Shown here one piece after another: positions 41,297 to 49,530 of a DNA stretch of 51,147 bases; the stretch's first letter is position 1, and the number at the start of each line of letters is the position of its first letter. The translations under genes and the position numbers were made by a program. The notes beneath the pieces were generated by a model. It had not been told where the DNA came from and did no database searches. It worked only from the letters and a program-made list of their open reading frames with translations. Origin of the DNA: Planctomycetota bacterium (GTDB lineage Bacteria; Planctomycetota; Phycisphaerae; SM23-33). Location: NCBI GenBank assembly GCA_016235825.1, contig JACRIL010000053.1:1-51147 (forward strand), written 5' to 3'.

Positions 41297-41699
41297 GGAA
41301 TCTCCCATATTGTTTTTCCGCGAGCCGCATTCAGATTGTTTGATGCGGGACATTTTTACATGATTCGGAATGGTTTTCAACCGCCAAATGCTGATCGGAA
41401 TCCTGCCCGGAAAATCCCGGGATGCCGGCCTCGCCATGCGCGGACGGGCTTGCCCGGCGCAGCCATCCACAGCCTTCCGCTTTCCCAAGGCTTCGCAGGA
41501 CGAGTTGGCTGAAGGAGGGGCGAAGCCGGAACGCCCGCGGCACATTTTCAACGGGCTGCAGACGCCGCTGGAATATCGCGACAATCGCTTTGAGGGGGCG
41601 ATGTCCGGGGCACTTCCCGCCGGCAGTCCCGCTGGCAATCCCGCCGGCAAAAAATGCTTGAATAATCCGGCCGTTTGATTATCATTATTCCATGCAGAT
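41297..41699. other. intergenic gap with repeat modules and three 12-bp tandem repeats
   Basis: Between sulfatase and tRNA. Around 41470-41545 lies a copy of the CCTTCCGC...GGCTTCGC...GGGGCGAAGCCGGAA module found in the composites. At 41615-41650 the unit TCCCGCYGGCAR is repeated three times without gaps, and each unit is nearly self-complementary. No promoter or gene is evident besides the tRNA at the end. Confidence 0.6.
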
Positions 41700-41771
41700 G
41701 CGGGCGTAGCTCAGTGGTAGAGCGTCACGTTGCCAACGTGAATGTCGAGGGTCCGATCCCCTTCGCCCGCT
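41700..41771 (+). tRNA. tRNA-Gly (anticodon GCC)
   Basis: A 72-nt cloverleaf without encoded CCA: acceptor GCGGGCG/CGCCCGC, D-arm GCTC-AGTGGTA-GAGC, anticodon arm TCACG-TTGCCAA-CGTGA, variable ATGTC, T-arm GAGGG-TCCGATC-CCCTT, discriminator T. The T-loop begins TCC rather than TTC, i.e. position 55 is C, and the T-stem closes with a G-T pair. The 3' half from the anticodon stem onward is repeated at 50601. The odd T-arm may have been delivered by an integrating element. Confidence 0.92.
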
Positions 41772-41981
41772 TTTTACGAGGCCCGCCGGTAACTGCCCGC
41801 GGGCCTTGATCTTGCGCCCCAAGCTCCGGCCGACCCAAAGCTTGCGGCGATTCCGCAACGTGATGGCCGAGGGGCAAATCCACTGCCAATTGGTGCCAAA
41901 TGGTGCCAATCAATGCCGCCACGCGCTGCATTAGCGCTGCATACCGGCGATTCTGCTGCAACCGTGCTGCAAGATGTTCCG
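41725..41981 (+). repeat. 257-bp direct repeat, copy 1 (tRNA 3' half plus downstream arm; att-like)
   Basis: The repeat begins exactly at the anticodon stem of tRNA-Gly and runs 210 bp past it, ending GCTGCAAGATGTTCCG. Copy 2 is at 50601-50858. The arm holds short iterations, TTGGTGCCAAATGGTGCC and GCTGCATTAGCGCTGCAT, that could be integrase arm sites, and a GGCCCGC/GCGGGCC stem just past the tRNA. No integrase gene is recognisable. Frames read on the minus strand across it are not protein-like. Confidence 0.85.
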
Positions 41982-42089
41982 CCAAATATGCGAGAAAAAT
42001 CGGCATCTGGAATTTTTCAAGGAAGGTGCTGCGGCAGGGAGGCGAGTTTCGGAATCAGCTTGCCAGCGACCGGCTGAGCGTCAAGCAGC

Positions 42090-42158
42090 AGATTCTGTCA
42101 ATCCAGCAATCCGGCTTCCTCCTTCCGACGCTTTTGTCGTTGGGATGGAGTTTTTCCC
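42090..42158 (-). repeat. island-end inverted repeat, left copy
   Basis: Read on the minus strand (GGGAAAAACTCCATCC, CGACAAAAGCGTCGG, AGGAGGAAGCC, GATTGACAGAATC), this segment matches 50429-50495 on the plus strand at roughly three quarters of positions. Each copy contains the small palindrome CGACAAAAGYGTCG. The two copies face each other across the whole seven-gene cluster. Confidence 0.7.
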
Positions 42159-42168
42159 GAGACACGGA

Positions 42169-42969
42169 TCAAATTTCGCTGATTCGTCGCGCCATCCCCA
42201 GCAGTTTGAGCAGGCCGTCAAGAATGGTAAGGGGATGAGGCGGGCAGCCTGGGATGAAAAGGTCTACAGGTACGACAGAGGCTGCGCCATCGTGAACTTC
42301 CGCGTGTCCGGCGTATGGTCCGCCGGAGATCGCGCAGGCGCCGACGGCGATTACGATCTTCGGGGCGGGCACGGCCTGCCAGGTTTTTTCCAGGGCCAGC
42401 TTCATGTTGTCCGAGACCGGGCCGGTGATCAGCAGGCCGTCGGCATGGCGAGGCGAGGCAACGAACTGCATGCCGAACCGACCAATGTCCCACCCGATGG
42501 TGCCCAGCACATTCGAGTCGGCCTCGCAGGCGTTGCATCCGCCGGCGCTGACCTGGCGGAGTCGCAGCGACCTGCCCAGAATTCGCAGCAGCGGTTTATC
42601 AAGCGGGCAGGCCGGCCGCGGAGGTTCGTCGCAGACGATCAGGTCTTCCCGCTTTCGCGTCGTCAGGCGGTAGTCCTTGTCGTGAGTTACGGCCCCATGC
42701 GGGCAGGCCGCGGCGCAGTCGGTGCAGAAGAGGCATTTGCCCAGATCAATCCTCATCCGGGCGGCGGATGATCCGCCGAACGATCCTTCGGCCTTTTGCA
42801 GGGCTGCCGTCGGACAGGCTTGCTGGCATTGGCGACAAGCCATTGGGCAGCGGGCAAAGTCGATCTTCACGCGGCCGCGGAACCTGTCGGGCAGTTCCGG
42901 CGGCGGGCCGGCGGGATACTTCGTCGTCCGGTGTCCCTGCTGAAGCCTGGAAAGCAGAATTTTTATCAT
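42169..42969 (-). CDS. ferredoxin + NuoB-like small subunit fusion of an Ehr/group 4 hydrogenase-like complex
   Basis: A 266-residue fusion. Residues 36-95 form a two-cluster ferredoxin (Cys41/45/48/52, Cys79/82/85/89), the HyfH/NuoI counterpart. Residues of about 140-266 are the small subunit (HyfI/EchC/NuoB): AGGCNACEADSNVLG, IAVGACAISGGPYAG and FIPGCPPHPLTILDG supply the proximal cluster ligands Cys145, 148, 212 and 242, all present. The electron path is thus intact although the large subunit lacks a nickel site. In formate hydrogenlyase these are separate genes. ATG 42969 has GGAG at 8 nt. Last gene of the operon, membrane-associated by its partners. Confidence 0.9.
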   Translation of the reverse strand: MIKILLSRLQQGHRTTKYPAGPPPELPDRFRGRVKIDFARCPMACRQCQQACPTAALQKAEGSFGGSSAARMRIDLGKCLFCTDCAAACPHGAVTHDKDYRLTTRKREDLIVCDEPPRPACPLDKPLLRILGRSLRLRQVSAGGCNACEADSNVLGTIGWDIGRFGMQFVASPRHADGLLITGPVSDNMKLALEKTWQAVPAPKIVIAVGACAISGGPYAGHAEVHDGAASVVPVDLFIPGCPPHPLTILDGLLKLLGMARRISEI

Positions 42970-42988
42970 GTCGTCGCTCCGTCGGCGT

Positions 42989-44500
42989 TCACAGGTCGTG
43001 CCCGCAATAGGACAGGTTGAAACTCTTGTTGCACAGCGGGAAGTCGGAGATCGGCTGGTTTCGCAGGGCGCAGGCCAGGCCGAACCAGTTGTGGAACGAC
43101 GGGTCCGCGACCTTGTACGCGGCCAGTCGCCCGCGATCATCCGTAACGGCCACATGGCAGATTTCGCCACGCCATCCTTCTACCATCGAGACGGCGAAGC
43201 GGTTGCCGGCCGGTGAACTCGGGCTGGCCATAACCACGTCCTCCGGCAGAGAGCGAAGCTGTTCGGATACGAAGGCAAGCGACCTTTGAATCTCCAGCCA
43301 GCGGACGTAAGCCCTGGCGAAGACATCGCCGCTGTCCCACCCGGACAACGGGATGTGTGCGAAACGGTATATTCCGCTGGGATGGTGGTTTTGAATGTCC
43401 CGTTCCAGGCCGCATGCCCTGGCGGCCGGGCCGACCAAGCCGATCTGTTCAGCCAGTTCGCGGCTGACAGTCCCGGCCCCTTCAAACCGCGCCTGAACCG
43501 ACGGCGTGTCCCAGAGCAGGTTCGCGCTTATGGCTGTATCCTTGGCGATGACGGCCAGGCGTTTAAGCAGTTCTTCGACGCGGGCTGAGTCCATGTCGAA
43601 GCCGACGCCGCCCGGCCGGACCATGCCCCGCCCGAACCGGTTGCCGCACAGCATGGCGGTCAGATTCAGCACGTCGCCGCGGATGCGTCCGCAATATGAT
43701 AACGTCGGCAGAAAGCCCACGTCGCCGGCCAGTGCGCCCAGGTCGCCAACGTGGTTGGCCACCCGCTCCAGTTCCAGGGCAACGCCTCGAAGGACTTCCG
43801 CCCTTGCCGGCACGTGAGAGCCAGACAAGGCCTCCAGCAACTGGCAGTACGCCGTCGCATGCCCGATCGTGGTGTCGCCCGCCAGCGTCTCCATGTAGTG
43901 GCTCGACCGTGCGGTCGGACCGCCGATCATCGCTCGCTCCACGCCGCGATGCTGATAGCCCAGCGATATTTCGAGATGCAGCACGTTTTCGCCGAAACAC
44001 TGGAATCGAAAATGCCCCGGTTCGATGACTCCGGCGTGCACCGGCCCGACGGCCACTTCGTGTATCTCATGGCCTTCGACGCGGAAAAAGTCCGTAACGC
44101 CGATCACCGGCCGTTCGGCGGCTGGCGGCTGTCCGGCTGCGGGCCGGCAAGGTGGTTGAAACCGGACTGGCTTGAGCCACGGATGCCCCTGCGGCCTGAC
44201 GCCCCACTGCTCGGCAATCTCGCGCTCGAACCAGTGCGCCTGCGGGCAGTCGGGTGTGATCGAATCGTAACCGCCGTCGACCACGGTCGAGCACGCCTGA
44301 AGCGTGCCGTCCGGGTCATTGGCCAGCACGGCTGTAACAAGCAGCCGGTTTCCTTCGGCCGGCCGGCCGAACATCGCCGACAATCGCGCACCGCCTTCCA
44401 CGGCGCAGATAACGGCCTCGCGGAATTCTTCGACGCTCAATCGCGGCACGGAATCGGCGCGGACGGCCTGGGCGTTCCGCAGTTGCAAAAGCCCGTTCAT
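42989..44500 (-). CDS. hyfG: HyfG/HycE-like large subunit (NuoC-NuoD fusion) lacking NiFe ligands; Ehr type
   Basis: A 503-residue protein. Residues 1-125 are a NuoC-like domain (WFEREIAEQWGVRPQGHPWL). The rest is the NuoD/hydrogenase large subunit (VAVGPVHAGVIEPGHFRF, ISLGYQHRGVERAM). At the first nickel-binding site, where [NiFe] enzymes have CGxC, the sequence is AGDT (207-210, in METLAGDTTIGHATAY). At the second, where DPCxxC is expected, it is DPSFHN (466-471), followed by a CNKSFNLSYCGHDL tail. All four Ni/Fe cysteines are absent, so it cannot be a hydrogenase. It matches the Ehr (energy-converting hydrogenase-related) class, whose substrate is unknown. Stop/start spacing to hyfF is 1 bp. 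Confidence 0.9.
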   Translation of the reverse strand: MNGLLQLRNAQAVRADSVPRLSVEEFREAVICAVEGGARLSAMFGRPAEGNRLLVTAVLANDPDGTLQACSTVVDGGYDSITPDCPQAHWFEREIAEQWGVRPQGHPWLKPVRFQPPCRPAAGQPPAAERPVIGVTDFFRVEGHEIHEVAVGPVHAGVIEPGHFRFQCFGENVLHLEISLGYQHRGVERAMIGGPTARSSHYMETLAGDTTIGHATAYCQLLEALSGSHVPARAEVLRGVALELERVANHVGDLGALAGDVGFLPTLSYCGRIRGDVLNLTAMLCGNRFGRGMVRPGGVGFDMDSARVEELLKRLAVIAKDTAISANLLWDTPSVQARFEGAGTVSRELAEQIGLVGPAARACGLERDIQNHHPSGIYRFAHIPLSGWDSGDVFARAYVRWLEIQRSLAFVSEQLRSLPEDVVMASPSSPAGNRFAVSMVEGWRGEICHVAVTDDRGRLAAYKVADPSFHNWFGLACALRNQPISDFPLCNKSFNLSYCGHDL

Positions 44501-44501
44501 G

Positions 44502-45974
44502 TTACAGCCCTCCCCTGATTACGTCGGCCGCGCGGTTGAGAACGTCTTTGAGGCAGTCGGGCATCCACAGGCCGAAGACCAGCAGGATCGCCAGAGGCAC
44601 AATGACCAGCAGCTTTTCGCCCAGGCCGGCGTTTTCCGGCGCCGGCTGCCCAACAGGGTCATCCCATGCGACGCCGACCGCGTGCCGCAGCGCGCCCACG
44701 AAGACGATGGCGGCGCCGGCAAGAAATATCGCCATGACCACAAACGCACCGCGATCGGCGGCTGCCTTGAGAATCTGGAATTCGCTCATGAAGATGGCGA
44801 ACGGCGCCGCGCCGATCAGGGCCAGCAGGCTCAGCAGAAAACCGCGTCCCCAGACTGGCGAGCTTCTGGCTGCGCCTGCCATCCGGCCGAGGTCGTGAGT
44901 GCCGTACAACTGCCCCAGCCGCCCGGCGGAGAAGAAGCCCAGCGACTTGCATAGCGAGTGGTTCATGACGTGGAACATGGCCGCGAACGTGCCGAATCCG
45001 CCCAGCCCCACCCCAAGCGCGATGATCCCCATGTGCTCCACGCTGTGGTAGGCCAGCAAACGCTTGGCGTCGTGCTGGAAGATGATGAACGCCCCGGCAA
45101 TCACGATCGAAAGTGCGCCGAAACCCGTGAGCAGCTCAAGCGCCCAGCGAGAGCCGCCTGTGGCGATTTCCACCAGCGGCACGTAGCGTAAAATGCAGTA
45201 CAGCGCCGTGTTCAGCAGGAAGCCCGAGAAGATCGCTGAGACCGGGGCGGGCGCCTGGCTGTGCGCATCGGGCAGCCAGTTATGCATGGGCGCAAGGCCC
45301 GTCTTGGTTCCGTAGCCCACCAGCAGGAAGATGAATCCAGTTTTCAGGATGGCCGGGTTCAGCGAGCCGGCCGCCTCGCGCAGATGCGTCCAGAGCAGGA
45401 CGTCGGATGCGGCGAGTTTCGCCGGTGCGGCCGCCGCCGCCACCAGCAGCGTGCCGATAAAGGCGAACGCCACGCCGACCGAGCACATGATCAGATATTT
45501 CCAGGTCGCCTCCAGCGACGAGGGCGACACGTGCGTGCAGATCAGAAAGGCCGTCAGCAGCGTCGAGGCCTCGATGCCCACCCACACCATCCCCAGGTTA
45601 TTCGAGATCAGCACAGTCGACATCGCCGCCAGCGAACCCAACCACAGCGAACCGAACCGCCGCATACGTATGGGACCCGAAGAACGTTCCCGCGTGAAGT
45701 AGAAAAACGCGTAGACGGAACTGAGGACAAAGACCGCGTGAAGCAGAATAAGGTGATAGGCGGACAAGGCGTCCAAGTAGAGCCATTCTGCCCCGGCAAA
45801 AATGGGCCGGCCGGCAAAGACCGACCACGCAGCCGCGGCCGCCACGGCGCTTGTGCCCGCTACCGCCGCGATCACAAAAAGCAGGACGACCCTCGCCGAG
45901 CGCAGCAGCAGGCAGATTCCGCCGGCCGCGGCCGGCAGAATGAGCAGAATCCATAGCAGCCATGAAACCGTCAT
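44502..45974 (-). CDS. hyfF: HyfF-like antiporter subunit (NuoM/NuoN-type)
   Basis: A 490-residue proton-translocating membrane subunit with about 13-14 helices. The signature region is LLAYHSVEHMGIIALGVGLG, with a preceding HDAKR, and GYGTKTGLAPMHNWLPDAHS carries the conserved lysine helix. WLLWILLILPAAAGGICLLL starts the first helix. It belongs to the Mrp-antiporter family shared by complex I and group 4 hydrogenases and should move H+ or Na+. Third to last of a tightly packed minus-strand operon, 3 bp from hyfE. Confidence 0.92.
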   Translation of the reverse strand: MTVSWLLWILLILPAAAGGICLLLRSARVVLLFVIAAVAGTSAVAAAAAWSVFAGRPIFAGAEWLYLDALSAYHLILLHAVFVLSSVYAFFYFTRERSSGPIRMRRFGSLWLGSLAAMSTVLISNNLGMVWVGIEASTLLTAFLICTHVSPSSLEATWKYLIMCSVGVAFAFIGTLLVAAAAAPAKLAASDVLLWTHLREAAGSLNPAILKTGFIFLLVGYGTKTGLAPMHNWLPDAHSQAPAPVSAIFSGFLLNTALYCILRYVPLVEIATGGSRWALELLTGFGALSIVIAGAFIIFQHDAKRLLAYHSVEHMGIIALGVGLGGFGTFAAMFHVMNHSLCKSLGFFSAGRLGQLYGTHDLGRMAGAARSSPVWGRGFLLSLLALIGAAPFAIFMSEFQILKAAADRGAFVVMAIFLAGAAIVFVGALRHAVGVAWDDPVGQPAPENAGLGEKLLVIVPLAILLVFGLWMPDCLKDVLNRAADVIRGGL

Positions 45975-45977
45975 GCG

Positions 45978-46622
45978 TCAGCCTTTCAACGAATCCATCT
46001 GGTCCGCATCGATATGATCGAACTCCCGGCTGATCTGGTGCGTTACGATGCTCATGACGAAGACCGCCACGAAAGCATCCAGCAGCACGCCGAGTTCCAC
46101 CAGGGCGGGAATATCCTGCACAAGCGTCAGGCCCAGAACGTAAATGCCGTTTTCCATCACGATGTATCCGAGAACCTGGCTGATGGCCAGCCGCCTGCTG
46201 ACGATCACCAGCAGTCCGACCAGGATCGTGGACATCGCCACCGGAATCAGCAGCATCTGAGGGGCCTGCGGCAGCGGCAGGCGCGAACAGAGCCATAGCG
46301 ACAGCACCAGCGTCAGCACGCCCGTCAGTATCGACAGCGGATAGTTGATGAAGGGCTGGACCTCCCGCTGAACGTTGGCGTTCCGCTGTGCCCGCAGCAG
46401 CACCCACGGAAACACCACGCCGCGCGTTACAATGCTGGCGACGGCGAGGAAAACAAGCCGGCCGGAAAGTCCCTGGTTCCATGCTAATAGCAGCGGCAGC
46501 AGGCCCAGGGCGATTCCCTCGATCGCGACGGTGCGGATGCATGACGCCAGCCGGCTGGAACCCAGCAGCCGGAGGTTCAGCAGCACCGCAAGCACCATTA
46601 ACGCGTCGATCAATTCGTTCAT
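45978..46622 (-). CDS. hyfE: HyfE-like membrane subunit (NuoK-related)
   Basis: A 214-residue membrane protein with about six helices. SQVLGYIVMENGIYVLGL holds the NuoK/HyfE glutamate in the membrane (MENG), and LVELGVLLDAFVAVFVMSIV the second acidic helix. These carboxylates lie on the proton path in complex I. The C-terminus is soluble (FDHIDADQMDSLKG). Its ATG overlaps the hyfC stop by 4 bp. Confidence 0.9.
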   Translation of the reverse strand: MNELIDALMVLAVLLNLRLLGSSRLASCIRTVAIEGIALGLLPLLLAWNQGLSGRLVFLAVASIVTRGVVFPWVLLRAQRNANVQREVQPFINYPLSILTGVLTLVLSLWLCSRLPLPQAPQMLLIPVAMSTILVGLLVIVSRRLAISQVLGYIVMENGIYVLGLTLVQDIPALVELGVLLDAFVAVFVMSIVTHQISREFDHIDADQMDSLKG

Positions 46623-47533
46623 GGCCGCCTCAGAACCAGAATTATCGCCAGCAGTGAAAACGCGATTGCCGCCACCAGAAGCTGCGGCACGCGGATCATC
46701 CGCAGCCGCGCCATCACGGATTCAATCACGCCGACCAACACGGCCAGGGCGAACATCCCTGCCAGGCAGATCGCCAGACGCGCCTCGTAACCGGCGCTCG
46801 ACGCCGGCAGGACCGCCTGCACCAGGATCGCACCCAGCACCCACATCTTTACGGACGATCCGTAGAGGATGAACGCAAAGTCGGGGCCGCTGTGGTCCAG
46901 CACCATGACCTCGTGGATCATGGTCAGCTCGAGGTGGGTGTTGGGGTCGTCGACGGGTATGCGGGCGTTTTCAGCCAGAAAGACGATCAGCATCGCCGCC
47001 GCGGCCATGGCCAGCTCGGGCGCGGACGCCGCCCACGTATGCCAGGTGAGCCCGCCCAGAATCCCCGTCAGCGACAGATTGTCCGTCAGTCTGGCAAGAG
47101 CGGCCAGGCCCAGCAGGAACGCCGGCTCGGCCAATGCGGAGAACGTAACTTCCCGGCTGGCGCCCATCCCCTCGAACGCCGAACCGGTGTCCAGCGCGGC
47201 GATCACGGTGAAGAACCTCGCCAGCCCCAGCAGATACGCCAGCAGGATCAGGTCTCCGGCGAAATGCAGCGGGGCCGAAGTTTCGCCCAGCGGCACGATC
47301 GCCGAGGCGGTCAGGATCGCCGCAAGGCCTACCATAGGGCCGGCCCGGAATACCCAGCTCGTCGTCCGGCTGTAAACGGCGCCCTTGTGCAACAGCTTCC
47401 ACAGGTCGAAGTAGAGTTGGAGCAGCGGCTGGCCGGTGCGGCCGGCCAGGACGGCCTTGGTGCGGTTTATCACGCCCAGCAGCAGCGGCGCCAGGATCAG
47501 CGGCAGCAGGATGTTGACCAGAATTTGTGTCAT
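46619..47533 (-). CDS. hyfC: HyfC-like membrane subunit (NuoH-type)
   Basis: A 304-residue NuoH/HycD homologue of about eight helices, the membrane anchor for the peripheral arm. Diagnostic segments are YFDLWKLLHKGAVYSRTTSW, ALDTGSAFEGMGASREVTFS and FLAENARIPVDDPNTHLELT then MIHEVMVLDHSG, which form the loops facing the small subunit and the quinone-like cavity. Glu residues in EGMGASRE and ELTMIHE are kept. ATG 47533 follows the hyfB stop by 4 bp. The longer in-frame start at 47557 lies inside hyfB. Confidence 0.93.
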   Translation of the reverse strand: MTQILVNILLPLILAPLLLGVINRTKAVLAGRTGQPLLQLYFDLWKLLHKGAVYSRTTSWVFRAGPMVGLAAILTASAIVPLGETSAPLHFAGDLILLAYLLGLARFFTVIAALDTGSAFEGMGASREVTFSALAEPAFLLGLAALARLTDNLSLTGILGGLTWHTWAASAPELAMAAAAMLIVFLAENARIPVDDPNTHLELTMIHEVMVLDHSGPDFAFILYGSSVKMWVLGAILVQAVLPASSAGYEARLAICLAGMFALAVLVGVIESVMARLRMIRVPQLLVAAIAFSLLAIILVLRRP

Positions 47534-47537
47534 GAGG

Positions 47538-49511
47538 TCATCCCAGCTTCCAGACAAGCAGTACCAGCAGGGTCAATACGATATAAAGCACGTACAATTG
47601 AAGTCGTCCGTGCTGCAGCCATCTCAATCTTGCCATCAGCCAGCCTACGCCAAGGAATGCCGGCCGGAAAAGCCCGTCATGGAATACGTCAGGCGTGTGC
47701 GTCTGAAGATCGGCATTCCGCGGGAAAAGCCCCTGCGGATCCCGGCCGGTCTTGTGCGTCCGCAGGAATATCCTGAAAATGTCTGTCAGCGGCTGGGCGA
47801 ACGACGATGCGGTGTACTGCATCCTTGCGGTCGGGGCAGCATAGCCGCAGTTCCACGTGCCAGCCTGCCCCACAGGCCTGCCCGCCAGCAGGCGTTTCCG
47901 CAGCAATGCCAGGCCAGCCAGCAAGGCCAGAAACGTCGCCGCGCCGAATGTGATCCAAAGCAGTGGTGATACGGCATCGGCCAGATGTTGGTTCGCCACG
48001 TTCAACGGCAGGCCGCTGGCCGAGGCGACGGCTGGGCCCATCAACGGCACGGCCAACGGACTGAGCAGGCCGAGAATTACGCAGCAGCCGGCCAGGATAA
48101 TCATGGCGGCCCGCATAGCCGCGGGCGCTTCGTGAGCCTGTGCCGCACAATCGCTCCGCGGTTCGCCCAGGAACACCACGCCGAAGGCCTTCGCAAAACA
48201 CGCGGCCGCAAGTCCGCCGATCAGGGCCAGGCCGGCGATTGCGATCAGTGCCGGTATTGCCGCGTCAGCCGGCGATGACGCCGCCGACTGAAACGAACCC
48301 AGATAGATCAGGAACTCGCTGACAAACCCGTTGAGCGGCGGCAGGGCAGAGATGGCGGCAGAACCGATAAGGAACGTCGCCGCCGTCTGCGGCATCTTCT
48401 TGAGCAGTCCGCCGAGCCGGTCTATCTCGCGCGTGCCGGCGGCATGCGCTACCGCCCCGGCGCCCAGAAACAGCAGGGCCTTGAACACCGCATGGTTGAC
48501 CACGTGCAGCAGTCCGCCCGCGAAGCCCAGCACGGCCAGCGGCGCATTTCCGCGGGCCAACCCAACGATGCCAAGTCCAATGCCCAGTGCGATGATGCCG
48601 ATATTTTCCACGCTGTGATATGCCAACAGACGCTTGAGGTCGTGTTGGGCCAGCGCCAGCAGAACGCCCAGCACGCCCGATGTGACGCCGATTCCGATCA
48701 GCACCCATCCCCACCATTCCGCCGGCATCGGCAGAAAGGTCAACGTCCGCAGCAGGCCGTATATGCCCATCTTTATCATCACGCCGGACATCACGGCCGA
48801 GACGTGGCTGGGCGCCGCCGGATGGGCCTCCGGCAGCCATGTGTGCAGCGGAATAAAGCCGGCCTTGGTCCCGAATCCTATTATCGCCAGCAGAAAAATC
48901 ACGTTGCCCATCGGCCCGGCGGCGAACGCGTCGAAGTCCATGGAGTTGCCCGCCCGGCCCAGCAGGAAGAACATCACCAGCAGAAAGGCCGTGCCGATAT
49001 GAGTGGCCACCAGGTACGTCCAGCCGGCCTGACGAACGTCCGCACGCTCGTTCTCCATCATCACCAGGAAGAACGAGGCCAGGGACATGACCTCCCAGGC
49101 CACCAGGAACAGCAGACCGTTCCGCGCGACCACCAGCGTTACCATCGACGCCGCCAGCAGATTGAAGAAGAACCACGAGTTGCCCAGTTGCATTTTATCG
49201 CGATAGTGTCGCAGGTACGCCCCGCCATAGATGGCCGCCAGGCCCGACAGAATGGCTACAGGCAGCATGAACAGCGCCGACATCCCGTCCATCGCCAGCC
49301 GGAAGGATCCCATGGGCATGCTCCACGGCCAGGAGATCGGATCGACGCTGCCGCCTGCAAGCACGATAATCGCCGGAACCGCCGCCGTCGCCGCACCTGC
49401 CACCGCCCCGCCGATGCCGAAAAATGCGCATAGGCCATGCCTTCGCCCAAAAATGAGCGACGAAAGACCCCCCAACAGGAATATGCTGATCGCGGCAACG
49501 GTAAAGTACAT
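47538..49511 (-). CDS. hyfB: HyfB-like antiporter subunit (NuoL/M-type)
   Basis: A 657-residue membrane protein with 14-16 helices. LVAWEVMSLASFFLVMMENE, FGTKAGFIPLHTWLPEAHPA (lysine helix), HDLKRLLAYHSVENIGIIAL and an acidic/lysine helix set are typical of Mrp-type antiporter subunits. A second antiporter-like subunit (hyfF) is present, whereas hyfD is missing. ATG 49511 has AGAGG at 6 nt. The upstream in-frame extension overlaps the regulator gene and is not coding. It is the first structural gene of the complex. Confidence 0.93.
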   Translation of the reverse strand: MYFTVAAISIFLLGGLSSLIFGRRHGLCAFFGIGGAVAGAATAAVPAIIVLAGGSVDPISWPWSMPMGSFRLAMDGMSALFMLPVAILSGLAAIYGGAYLRHYRDKMQLGNSWFFFNLLAASMVTLVVARNGLLFLVAWEVMSLASFFLVMMENERADVRQAGWTYLVATHIGTAFLLVMFFLLGRAGNSMDFDAFAAGPMGNVIFLLAIIGFGTKAGFIPLHTWLPEAHPAAPSHVSAVMSGVMIKMGIYGLLRTLTFLPMPAEWWGWVLIGIGVTSGVLGVLLALAQHDLKRLLAYHSVENIGIIALGIGLGIVGLARGNAPLAVLGFAGGLLHVVNHAVFKALLFLGAGAVAHAAGTREIDRLGGLLKKMPQTAATFLIGSAAISALPPLNGFVSEFLIYLGSFQSAASSPADAAIPALIAIAGLALIGGLAAACFAKAFGVVFLGEPRSDCAAQAHEAPAAMRAAMIILAGCCVILGLLSPLAVPLMGPAVASASGLPLNVANQHLADAVSPLLWITFGAATFLALLAGLALLRKRLLAGRPVGQAGTWNCGYAAPTARMQYTASSFAQPLTDIFRIFLRTHKTGRDPQGLFPRNADLQTHTPDVFHDGLFRPAFLGVGWLMARLRWLQHGRLQLYVLYIVLTLLVLLVWKLG

Positions 49512-49530
49512 TAGAACCTCTGATTGGAGC

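Noticed and set aside
41725..42006. Integrase C-terminal remnant read from the minus strand of the att-like arm
   Set aside because: The frame gives no tyrosine-recombinase motif (no R-H-R-Y box), and the same DNA occurs as a repeat next to the second tRNA fragment, so a site rather than a gene is more likely.
42989..44500. Calling the hyf-like cluster a functional [NiFe] hydrogenase or formate hydrogenlyase
   Set aside because: Both CxxC metal-binding pairs are absent, and no formate dehydrogenase or hyp genes are in the window.
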